Source: an uncultured archaeon
GTDB taxonomy: Archaea; Korarchaeota; Korarchaeia; Korarchaeales; Korarchaeaceae
Length of the DNA stretch: 14,254 nucleotides
Direction of reading: 5' to 3'
Assembly (NCBI GenBank): GCA_938073845.1
Contig: CALJEO010000002.1
Location: 1 to 14,254 of the forward strand
A model generated the notes under the pieces. It made no database searches, was not told the DNA's origin, and saw only the letters and a program-made list of their open reading frames with translations. Shown piece after piece: positions 6,215-11,645 of this stretch. How positions within the stretch are numbered: the first letter of the stretch is position 1; each line of letters opens with the position of its first letter. The translations under genes were made by a program, and so were the position numbers.

Positions 6215-6530
6215 TCGTCATCAATCATACTTATACGCTGAAATAAAATAAGCTTTTCTGTCCGAGACACCCTTCACTTAACAAACTTCCCCTAAGAGAC
6301 CGTGTTGGGTTCAGACGATACGGCCCAAAAATGCGCCATTCGGAGGAAGAAGACATGAACCTCAGAATGGAAGGATCAGCGTGTCCCCGAGACCCCACTT
6401 ACGAACGGATCTAATGGAGAAGACTCGTCATGGGCCTGGATCCTGAGCTGAGATCGGGAGATGTCACAAGGGAGGTTCATACCGATCCAGGAGTGTACCC
6501 ATTAAGGATTTCCATGGATTTTAGGGAGGA
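6215..6530. other. 316-nt stretch without a recognisable gene
   Basis: Lies between the convergent 3' ends of tRNA-Thr (plus) and tRNA-Pro (minus). I find no convincing ORF or known RNA signature. It is AT-rich only near 6232-6260, including a short T-run in agcttttctg at 6251-6260 that could end the tRNA-Thr transcript. One plus frame is open from 6247 to 6552 except for one TAA at 6412. An imperfect direct repeat is present: the segment from TGTCC at 6259 and the segment from TGTCC at 6382 share TGTCC, GAGAC, CACTTA, AAC and CTAA in order. It could be gene remnants or an unrecognised RNA. Confidence 0.5.
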
Positions 6531-6604
6531 TGGGGCCGCCGGGATTTGAACCCGGGACCTCCGGCTCCCAAGGCCGGCATCCTACCTAGCTAGACCACGG
6601 CCCC
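6531..6604 (-). tRNA. tRNA-Pro, anticodon TGG
   Basis: Complete cloverleaf on minus. Acceptor GGGGCCG/CGGCCCC, anticodon stem CCGGC/GCCGG around loop CTTGGGA (anticodon TGG, CCA codon), T stem CCGGG/CCCGG around TTCAAAT, and discriminator A at 6531. No intron, and CCA is not encoded. Confidence 0.96.
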
Positions 6605-6622
6605 TCACCCGGTCCATTCCCG

Positions 6623-6633
6623 GGTAAATAAAG
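6623..6633 (-). promoter_or_regulatory. TATA-like box for tRNA-Pro
   Basis: On minus it reads CTTTATTTACC, centred about 25 nt upstream of the tRNA 5' end at 6604. It lies immediately after the HIT gene's stop codon at 6635, so the tRNA can be transcribed independently of that gene. Confidence 0.6.
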
Positions 6634-6634
6634 G

Positions 6635-7141
6635 TTAATGCCTCCCCACACCATCGAGCACCCTCTTCAGCTCATCGTACGTGTTGGATAACGCCTCACT
6701 GATGACCTTCGTGTTACCTAGTATCGGCATGAAGTTGGCATCCCCCACCCACCTGGGGACCACGTGTATGTGTACGTGCCCCTCGAAGCCAGCACCGGCG
6801 GCTTTACCGATGTTCATACCTATGTTGAACCCGTCGGGGCTCATCGCCTTCTTGAGGATCTTAATGGAGAGCCTGAGGAGTTCCATTACGTCCATGATCT
6901 CCCCATCCTCCAGTTCGTCCAGATTGGCTACGTGCCTGTAGGGGGCGACCATTAGGTGTCCCGGGTTATAGGGGTACCTGTTGAGTATGATGAACGAGTG
7001 CTCGGATCTGTGGAGTATCAGATTATCCCTATCCCTGCCCTCCCTGGGGAGAGTACAGAATATACACTCCTTCTCCCCCTCGCTAGATAGCAGCTTTATG
7101 TAGGGCATCCTCCAAACTGCCCAAAGCCTCCTTAAGCTCAA
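6635..7141 (-). CDS. HIT (histidine triad) family nucleotide-binding protein
   Basis: A 168-residue HIT-superfamily protein, likely a nucleotidyl hydrolase or transferase acting on Ap4A-like or AMP-conjugated substrates. The triad HVHIHVVP is at residues 122-129. Other features are N-terminal LWAVWRMPYIK, CIFC at 26-29 (a probable zinc-binding pair), NPGHLMVAPYRHV and the C-terminal WVGDANFMPILGNTKVI block. These place it closest to the archaeal/bacterial Ap4A-phosphorylase-like HIT subgroup. The start is TTG at 7141, overlapping the NAC stop as TTGA, with GGAGGGT five nt upstream. It is therefore coupled to NAC. The exact substrate cannot be read from sequence. Confidence 0.9.
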   Translation of the reverse strand: MSLRRLWAVWRMPYIKLLSSEGEKECIFCTLPREGRDRDNLILHRSEHSFIILNRYPYNPGHLMVAPYRHVANLDELEDGEIMDVMELLRLSIKILKKAMSPDGFNIGMNIGKAAGAGFEGHVHIHVVPRWVGDANFMPILGNTKVISEALSNTYDELKRVLDGVGRH

Positions 7142-7488
7142 ACCCTACCCTCCTTCAACCTTATGATGGCTTCAGCCAGATCCCCCTGCGTCTCTATTAG
7201 GGCCCTCCTAGCGGTCTCAAAATCGACCCCAGCTTGTGAGGCCACTAAGCTGACGTCATCATCCGAGGGTGAGTAAGCTTCAACTGTAGAGCTCAGCCTC
7301 TCCGATCTGCCCATGACCTGATAGACCTCCTCACCACCCACCCTCATTAAGGAGACTTGGGGATCCCTTACCACTATGGAGTCACCGGAACTCAGTTTTA
7401 TCAGCACTTCCGTCGCATCCAGGTTCTCAACGTGGATTCCCATGCTCCTCATCATCTTATCGATATCCTTGGGCTTTATCCTCCTCAT
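7138..7488 (-). CDS. nac: Nascent polypeptide-associated complex protein (archaeal NAC)
   Basis: A 116-residue homologue of eukaryotic alpha-NAC, which in archaea forms a homodimer at the ribosome exit tunnel and contacts nascent chains. The N-terminal MRRIKPKDIDKMMRSMGI is the archaeal opening. The NAC beta domain runs to about 67 (VLIKLSSGDSIVVRDPQVSLMRVGGEEVYQV). The C-terminal UBA domain (about 73-116, with DVSLVASQAGVDFETARRALIETQGDLAEAIIRL) is typical. Start may be the ATG at 7488 or the adjacent GTG at 7491. Either lies about 20-23 nt from the palindromic AT box, so the mRNA is probably leaderless or nearly so. It precedes the HIT gene in one operon and diverges from MBF1. Confidence 0.95.
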   Translation of the reverse strand: MRRIKPKDIDKMMRSMGIHVENLDATEVLIKLSSGDSIVVRDPQVSLMRVGGEEVYQVMGRSERLSSTVEAYSPSDDDVSLVASQAGVDFETARRALIETQGDLAEAIIRLKEGRV

Positions 7489-7503
7489 CACGTTAGCAGA
7501 CCT

Positions 7504-7519
7504 AAAGATTAATCTAAAG
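7504..7519. promoter_or_regulatory. Palindromic AT box between divergent NAC and MBF1
   Basis: agattaatct at 7506-7515 is a perfect 10-bp palindrome within an AT-rich run. It would place transcription start near 7485 (minus, at the NAC start) and near 7536 (plus, just before a GGGAG ribosome-binding site for MBF1). A shared bidirectional TATA element is inferred; a dimeric operator is an alternative. Confidence 0.5.
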
Positions 7520-7549
7520 CTTTCGCATCCCTATTGGGAGTGGTTGAGT

Positions 7550-8101
7550 TTGTCGGGAGAGGTCTACGTCTGCGAGCTCTGCGGGGGAACTTTCTATGGG
7601 AAGCCCGTAATAGTCGATTTAGATGGATATAAGGCATCTTTATGCGGTAAATGTTCCAGAAAAGTGAAGAGAGAAGGGAAAACAGAGGGAAAGATGGTGG
7701 AACCTCGGATGAGGGTAGAGACCCCCCAGGTCAGGCAGAGGAGGCCCAGGGAAACCAGCATTCCGAGGAAGGGTGGGAGAGTGGAGGAGGTGGAGTTAGT
7801 GGAGGGTTACGGTAGGAAGATGAGGGAAGCCAGGGAGTCCCTGGGATTGTCCATAGAACAGGTGGCTACGAGTCTCAACATAAAGGCATCCCTCCTGAGG
7901 AACTTAGAGTCAGAAAGGGTGGTCCCGGGCTATGAGCTAGCTAGGAACATAGAGAAACTCTTAGAGATCTCAATAATACAGAGGAACCCTGAGAGGATGC
8001 AGGTAGACGGCTCGCCGTCACATCAGCCTTCTTATAAGAACGTGACCTTGGGGGAGATCGTCGAGGTCAAGGATAGGAGGAAGAGGGAGGATGCCCACTA
8101 A
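7550..8101 (+). CDS. Archaeal MBF1: zinc ribbon plus XRE-type helix-turn-helix
   Basis: A 183-residue multiprotein-bridging-factor-1 homologue. The N-terminal zinc ribbon uses C8, C11, C32 and C35 (VCELCGG and LCGKC). A basic linker (about 36-85) follows, then a Cro/C1-type HTH at about 87-143 (YGRKMREARESLGLSIEQVA). Archaeal MBF1 has been reported to associate with ribosomes, and eukaryotic Mbf1/EDF1 acts on collided ribosomes. The in-frame ORF extends upstream into the promoter and the antisense of NAC, so an upstream start is not credible. I choose the TTG at 7550, seven to eight nt after GGGAG and just before the ribbon; TTG 7544 is the alternative. The 3' end overlaps the GTPase gene by 11 nt, so the two are co-translated. 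Confidence 0.9.
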   Translation: MSGEVYVCELCGGTFYGKPVIVDLDGYKASLCGKCSRKVKREGKTEGKMVEPRMRVETPQVRQRRPRETSIPRKGGRVEEVELVEGYGRKMREARESLGLSIEQVATSLNIKASLLRNLESERVVPGYELARNIEKLLEISIIQRNPERMQVDGSPSHQPSYKNVTLGEIVEVKDRRKREDAH

Positions 8102-9257
8102 CCTCCCACCGGAGGCTCAGGCTAAGTGGGAGGAGTACTCCAAAGCTAAGACGCCGGAGGAGAAGCTCCAAAAACTCAAGGAGTTCTACTCGCTGATACC
8201 AAAGCACAAGGGAACAGAGAAAATGGAGAAGTTCATTAAGAGGAGGATATCAGAACTCAGAGAGGAGATAGAGAGGAAGAGGTATGCTAAGAAATCCAAG
8301 GGCATCTCTTTTATGGTTGAGAAGAGAGGAGCTGCCCAATTAGTACTGATAGGGTTCACTAACTCGGGTAGAAGCACACTGCTGACGAAACTAACCAACG
8401 CCAGGCCCGAGATATCCCCAAGTCCCTTCACCACGATGAGGCCCGTTGAGGGGATGATGGATTTCCGAGGGGCACAGATACAGGTGGTGGAATCCCCACC
8501 CCTGATACTGGAAGCCCAAGGTGGTCCTACCAACATAGCAGCTGCTCTAGCGAAGAACTCCGATGTCCTGGGGATAACCGTGAGCTCTTTGGATGAACCG
8601 ATCGAGTCGCTGGAGAGGATATTCAGCTTCTTAGAGTCTAGGGAGATGTCATTCGAGAGACCAGCTGGGAGGGTGAGGATAAGGAGGAGTAGGGCCGCTC
8701 CCGGCTTGATAATAATAAATAAGGGGAAGCTCTTAGGCTGCTCGGAGAGGGATGTGAGGGAGTTACTACTCCAATTCGGAGTGGAGAGGGCCTGGGTTGA
8801 GGTAGAGGGCTCGGTCACATTGGATGACGTTGAAGAAGCCATATTCGGGGAGAAGAGCTATAAGCCAACGATGATCTTCCTCACGAAGTGCGATATGCTT
8901 GAGGATCTGGATCTGATCGAGGAGGTCAGGGAAAAGTACGGAAGTAAGGTTATTGGAGTCATAGCGTCACCGAATCAGCTCCCCTCCAAGGACGAGCTGG
9001 GTGAGTTGATCCTTAGGGAGTTGGGACTCATAAGGGTATTCACAAAATCTAAGAGCGAGAAGCTACCCTCGGACAGGGCGGTGATACTGCCCAGGAATTC
9101 CAGCGTCATAGAGCTAGCTGAGTTCATACACGAGTCCTTCAAGGAGAGGTTCAGGTATGCGAAGGTCTGGGCGGATAGGCTCCCTTACTCGCCCATGAAG
9201 GTGGGAGCTGACTTCCTCCTGGATGATGGGGATGTGGTGGAGATCTTGGTGAGCTGA
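8091..9257 (+). CDS. DRG/Obg-family GTPase with C-terminal TGS domain
   Basis: A 388-residue homologue of DRG/Rbg GTPases, which associate with ribosomes in eukaryotes. It has an N-terminal helical region (about 1-75, with EKLQKLKEFYSLIPKHKGTEKM), then the G domain: G1 GFTNSGRST (88-96), switch I TT (114-115), G3 region VESPP (133-137), the DRG-type IINKGKL segment at about 208-214, G4 TKCD (265-268) and G5 ASP (292-294). A TGS domain spans about 314-388 and ends GDVVEILVS. The G3 motif departs from the usual DxPG: aspartate is replaced by glutamate and the invariant glycine by proline. The ATG at 8091 overlaps the MBF1 stop by 11 nt and follows GGGAGG. rpiA begins on the next base after the stop codon. 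Confidence 0.9.
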   Translation: MPTNLPPEAQAKWEEYSKAKTPEEKLQKLKEFYSLIPKHKGTEKMEKFIKRRISELREEIERKRYAKKSKGISFMVEKRGAAQLVLIGFTNSGRSTLLTKLTNARPEISPSPFTTMRPVEGMMDFRGAQIQVVESPPLILEAQGGPTNIAAALAKNSDVLGITVSSLDEPIESLERIFSFLESREMSFERPAGRVRIRRSRAAPGLIIINKGKLLGCSERDVRELLLQFGVERAWVEVEGSVTLDDVEEAIFGEKSYKPTMIFLTKCDMLEDLDLIEEVREKYGSKVIGVIASPNQLPSKDELGELILRELGLIRVFTKSKSEKLPSDRAVILPRNSSVIELAEFIHESFKERFRYAKVWADRLPYSPMKVGADFLLDDGDVVEILVS

Positions 9258-9944
9258 ATGTCTGACATCGAGATGGAGAAGAGGGTCGTGGCCAGGGAAG
9301 CGTTGAAGCTGGTGAGCGAGGTTGAGCTCCTCGGATTAGGCTCAGGGTCCACTGTAAAGATGTTCGTCGAGGAGCTAGCTAAATCTGAGCATGCCTCGAG
9401 GTTACTGGTGATCCCATCCTCGAAGCAGATAGAGGAGGTAGCTAGGAGCCTCGGCCTCAAGGTAGCTCATCCGGACGTGAGGAGGCCCGAACTCACCATA
9501 GATGGAGCTGATGAGGTCGATAAGGAGCTGAACCTCCTGAAGGGAGGTGGCGGTGCTTTGCTCAGGGAAAAGGTGCTCGCTTTCAATAGCGAGCTCTACG
9601 TGGTGATAGTGGACCATACCAAACTGGTTGCTAGGCTGTGCTCTAAGAGAGCTCTCCCCGTCGAAGTACTCCCATATGGGGTCTCCTGGACAATTGATAA
9701 GTTGAAGGGGAAGCTGAATTGTAGCGCGGAGCTGAGGATGAGCGGAAGCCTCCCCTTCACGACGGACAACGGTAACTTCATAGTTGACCTGAGATGCCCC
9801 CCTCTAGACGACCCTGAATCCGTTGAGAGGGAGATCAAGAAGGTACCCGGGGTGGTTGAAGTGGGCATATTCACAAACTTAGCTGATTGCGTCTACTTCG
9901 CGAGCGGTACTGAGGTCAGGAGACTGGAGGGTCGCTGTTTTTAA
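9258..9944 (+). CDS. rpiA: Ribose-5-phosphate isomerase A
   Basis: Interconverts ribose 5-phosphate and ribulose 5-phosphate in cytosolic pentose metabolism. The 228-residue length is normal for RpiA. Signatures are LGLGSGST (25-32, phosphate binding), IDGADEVD (81-88) and LLKGGGGALLREKVL (93-107), where the E in LLREK is the likely catalytic base, with LPVEVLPYG downstream. The ATG at 9258 immediately follows the GTPase stop, with GGTGAG ahead as ribosome-binding site. The terminal codons and stop (TTTTTAAA) coincide with the TATA-like box of the SRP RNA. With hexuloisomerase (hxlB) also in the window, this fits archaeal ribose synthesis through the ribulose monophosphate route, though the genes are not adjacent. 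Confidence 0.96.
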   Translation: MSDIEMEKRVVAREALKLVSEVELLGLGSGSTVKMFVEELAKSEHASRLLVIPSSKQIEEVARSLGLKVAHPDVRRPELTIDGADEVDKELNLLKGGGGALLREKVLAFNSELYVVIVDHTKLVARLCSKRALPVEVLPYGVSWTIDKLKGKLNCSAELRMSGSLPFTTDNGNFIVDLRCPPLDDPESVEREIKKVPGVVEVGIFTNLADCVYFASGTEVRRLEGRCF

Positions 9945-9946
9945 AG
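9937..9946 (+). promoter_or_regulatory. TATA-like box for SRP RNA, overlapping the rpiA stop
   Basis: gttttTAAAG includes the rpiA stop codon (9942-9944) and is centred about 23-25 nt upstream of the SRP RNA 5' helix. No other AT-rich element exists before the RNA, which is very GC-rich. Confidence 0.6.
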
Positions 9947-9963
9947 GGTTCATCCGGGATGGA

Positions 9964-10286
9964 GGGGCGGTGGGGGAGGACCGGGGGGGTAGCCGTCCCC
10001 TCTGCCGGAAGGCTAATGCCGGGGTCAGCAACTCCCGGGGGCGAGCGACATGCGTGGGCACACCGACTCCCCTGAGCCCGTGAGCCTCGGTACCGGTGGG
10101 TCGGCGGTGGTGATCACCCATCCGGAGGGATGGGGATATCACCTTTGCCACCGAAACGGGTCAGGCCCGGAAGGGAGCAGCCCTAAGGTGGACGCCCGGC
10201 GCTGCTGGCCAACCGGGGGGAGGAGATCGGGGGAGGGAAGGAGTGCTTACGCATCCCGTTCCACTCCGGGGGAGCCCACCGCCCCC
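9964..10286 (+). ncRNA. ffs: Signal recognition particle RNA (archaeal 7S RNA)
   Basis: Scaffold RNA of the archaeal SRP, which with SRP54 and SRP19 targets nascent membrane and secreted proteins. Helix 8 of the S domain is recognisable at 10159-10182 (GGTCAGG, GGAA apical loop at 10169-10172, GGGAGCAGCC). Helix 6 is the long hairpin GTGATCACCCATCC / GGATGGGGATATCAC closed by a GGAG (GNAR) tetraloop at 10124-10127, the SRP19 site. The ends pair: GGGGCGGTGGG at 9964-9974 with CCCACCGCCCC at 10275-10285, giving the archaeal closed helix 1. Length, about 323 nt, is right for archaeal SRP RNA. The 5' and 3' boundaries are accurate to a few bases. No T-run follows, so the termination signal is not visible. 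The identification is firm. Confidence 0.96.
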
Positions 10287-10290
10287 ATCG

Positions 10291-10296
10291 AAAAAA
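10291..10296 (-). terminator. Poly-T run ending the ferredoxin transcript
   Basis: On minus there is TTTTTT about 16 nt after the ferredoxin stop codon, the usual form of an archaeal intrinsic terminator. It lies just outside the SRP RNA 3' end, between the two convergent transcripts. Confidence 0.55.
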
Positions 10297-10311
10297 TGAG
10301 GGGTTTATGTC

Positions 10312-10539
10312 TCAGATCAGCTGCTTCCTGGAACCATCCGGCTGTACCTCATATATATGGATTATGTTGACCGGGCAGGCCTGAGCGGCCTCCATATTGC
10401 AACCGAGGTCATCTAATTCCTTCTTAACTGGGGATGCTAGTCCGTCATCCTCTATTATCCAGTTATCTGGGCAGAGGGATGCGCAGACACCATCGGCTAT
10501 GCAGCTCTCCCTATCCTGCTCGATCACGTACTTGGGCAT
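10312..10539 (-). CDS. Single-cluster ferredoxin with Asp cluster ligand (Pyrococcus furiosus type)
   Basis: A 75-residue soluble electron carrier binding one Fe-S cluster. The motif CIADGVCASLCP gives C13, D16, C19 and C23, so the usual second cysteine is aspartate. The distal part CNMEAAQACP supplies C47 and the last ligand C55. The same pattern, including CxxDxxCxxxCP and an extra cysteine eight residues before the last ligand, is known from Pyrococcus furiosus ferredoxin. There Asp coordinates the fourth iron, allowing 4Fe/3Fe interconversion, and the two non-ligand cysteines form a disulfide. ATG at 10539 follows GGAGGTG at ideal spacing. An AT box at 10574-10586 provides its own promoter, downstream of the DtxR-type gene on the same strand. 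Confidence 0.93.
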   Translation of the reverse strand: MPKYVIEQDRESCIADGVCASLCPDNWIIEDDGLASPVKKELDDLGCNMEAAQACPVNIIHIYEVQPDGSRKQLI

Positions 10540-10573
10540 ACTGACACCTCCGGTTGACTGAGCTGTGGACCAT

Positions 10574-10586
10574 GTTTAATTTAACT
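10574..10586 (-). promoter_or_regulatory. TATA-like box for ferredoxin
   Basis: On minus it reads AGTTAAATTAAAC. About 26 nt downstream, transcription would start near 10554, directly before the GGAGGTG ribosome-binding site, giving a leader of about 15 nt. Confidence 0.6.
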
Positions 10587-10622
10587 TTTTTAGCCCGGGG
10601 TGACTCGGTCATGCGTAGGAAC

Positions 10623-11069
10623 TTATAAAACTTTCGTACCCCGCCTATTATTAATAAAGTTCCTGAATTTTGAATCCACATCCACAATATTTTCCTTAAG
10701 GAACTCGATGAATATCCTCAATCGCTCTGTGCTCTCCCAACTGACCCCGTGCTCTATCCAACAAGCCTCCTCTCTCGCCATATCCTCCTCTATCCCCAGC
10801 ACATTCCTCAGGAAATCATAGAAGATTTCTTCCTTATCTGAGATCAGCGATGCGGCCCTTTTCCCCTCGTCGGTGAGGGTCACCTCATCGTACCTCCTGT
10901 AGTTTATGAGCCCATCCCTAGATAGCTTCTTGAGAGCATCGGTCACGCTTGGCAGGGTAACTCCCAATTCCTCAGCGAGCTCCTTCACCCTAACAGATTT
11001 TTTCGTCTTCTGGAGTTTGTATATGGCCGTGAGATACTCCTGCAACCCTGGAGTTATCCCGCTCCCCAT
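10623..11069 (-). CDS. DtxR/MntR-family metal-dependent transcriptional repressor
   Basis: A 148-residue regulator expected to bind DNA when loaded with Fe2+ or Mn2+. The winged helix-turn-helix covers about 8-70 (TPGLQEYLTAIYKL, VRVKELAEELGVTLPSVTDALKKL, then the wing YRRYDEVTLTDEGK). The metal-binding/dimerisation domain follows. The segment EACWIEHGVS gives C103, E106 and H107, the spacing of DtxR Cys102/Glu105/His106, and E11 sits in the N-terminal helix. No SH3-like third domain is present, as in MntR-sized proteins. The ATG at 11069 is 26 nt from the AT box shared with moaB, so a leaderless mRNA is likely. Upstream extension would cross the promoter. It precedes ferredoxin; its targets may include the VIT1-like gene, but that is speculation. 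Confidence 0.9.
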   Translation of the reverse strand: MGSGITPGLQEYLTAIYKLQKTKKSVRVKELAEELGVTLPSVTDALKKLSRDGLINYRRYDEVTLTDEGKRAASLISDKEEIFYDFLRNVLGIEEDMAREEACWIEHGVSWESTERLRIFIEFLKENIVDVDSKFRNFINNRRGTKVL

Positions 11070-11088
11070 CCATGTGATCAGGTCACTC

Positions 11089-11100
11089 AATATTTTAAAG
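11089..11100. promoter_or_regulatory. AT box shared by DtxR-type regulator (minus) and moaB (plus)
   Basis: aatattttaaag is centred near 11095, about 26 nt from both the ATG at 11069 (minus) and the ATG at 11121 (plus). Neither gene has a clear Shine-Dalgarno sequence, so both mRNAs are probably leaderless and driven from one box. An encoded metal-dependent repressor here could autoregulate both genes. Confidence 0.6.
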
Positions 11101-11120
11101 AATGCTATTCCAGAGCTCCT

Positions 11121-11633
11121 ATGGGAGTCCCGGAGGAGCATAGGAGAGGAGCTCCCTCTAAGCTCAATTACTCAGTTTTCATCGTCAGCACCTCTAGATC
11201 TGCTGACAGCAGTAGGGAGGATGTCACGGGGAAGCTGGCCATCGAGCTCATAGAGAGATCCGGAAGCTCCGTGATCAGGAAGGAAGTTATCCCGGATGAT
11301 AAGGAAGCCCTCAGGAAGTCGCTAATTAAGGCATCGGAGGACTCTGACGTGATACTATTCTGCGGAGGGACCGGGGTGAGCCCTTCAGATGTCACTCCCG
11401 AGGCGATAAGACCCTTACTGGACAAGGAGCTACCTGGGTTCGGGGAGATATTCAGGCTGCTGAGCTACTCCAGGATCGGCAGCTCAGCCATGGCGAGTAG
11501 GGCCACGGCAGGGGTTCACTCCAGATCCCTCGTGTTCCTACTCCCCGGATCCCCTGATGCTGTCGAGCTCGCCCTAGAGAAACTCATAATACCGGAGTCT
11601 CCTCATATAATAGCTGTAGCGAGATCCAAGTGA
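11121..11633 (+). CDS. moaB: MoaB/MogA-type molybdopterin adenylyltransferase
   Basis: Adenylylates molybdopterin before metal insertion by MoeA; archaeal MoaB proteins can serve the Mo or the W cofactor. The 170-residue protein has the family opening YSVFIVSTSRS, the GGTGVSPSDVTPEA motif (82-95, including D90), ELPGFGEIFR, a SRATAGVHSRSLVFLLPGSP segment and a short tail. The N-terminal 14 residues are basic and poorly ordered-looking. The ATG at 11121 is the chosen start because it is 26 nt from the shared AT box. It converges on the MoeA-PBP gene with only 12 nt between the stop codons, so MoaB and both MoeA proteins form one functional neighbourhood on opposite strands. Confidence 0.93.
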   Translation: MGVPEEHRRGAPSKLNYSVFIVSTSRSADSSREDVTGKLAIELIERSGSSVIRKEVIPDDKEALRKSLIKASEDSDVILFCGGTGVSPSDVTPEAIRPLLDKELPGFGEIFRLLSYSRIGSSAMASRATAGVHSRSLVFLLPGSPDAVELALEKLIIPESPHIIAVARSK

Positions 11634-11645
11634 TCCTGATCGACT

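Noticed and set aside
6331..6414. Short ORF of 27 codons starting at ATG 6331
   Set aside because: No ribosome-binding site at proper spacing, no promoter and no recognisable sequence; kept only as part of the unexplained stretch.
7376..7549. Upstream extension of the MBF1 ORF, giving a hydrophobic N-terminus
   Set aside because: It is antisense to conserved NAC coding sequence and crosses the divergent promoter; the hydrophobic stretch is a shadow of NAC codons.
10050..10370. ORF of 106 codons, and an opposing ORF at 9879-10151
   Set aside because: Both lie over the SRP RNA, whose helices and signature loops explain the sequence; the translations are low-complexity.
11070..11141. Upstream extension of the DtxR-type regulator
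   Set aside because: The extra residues overlap the shared AT box and the moaB start; the family N-terminus begins at the ATG at 11069.
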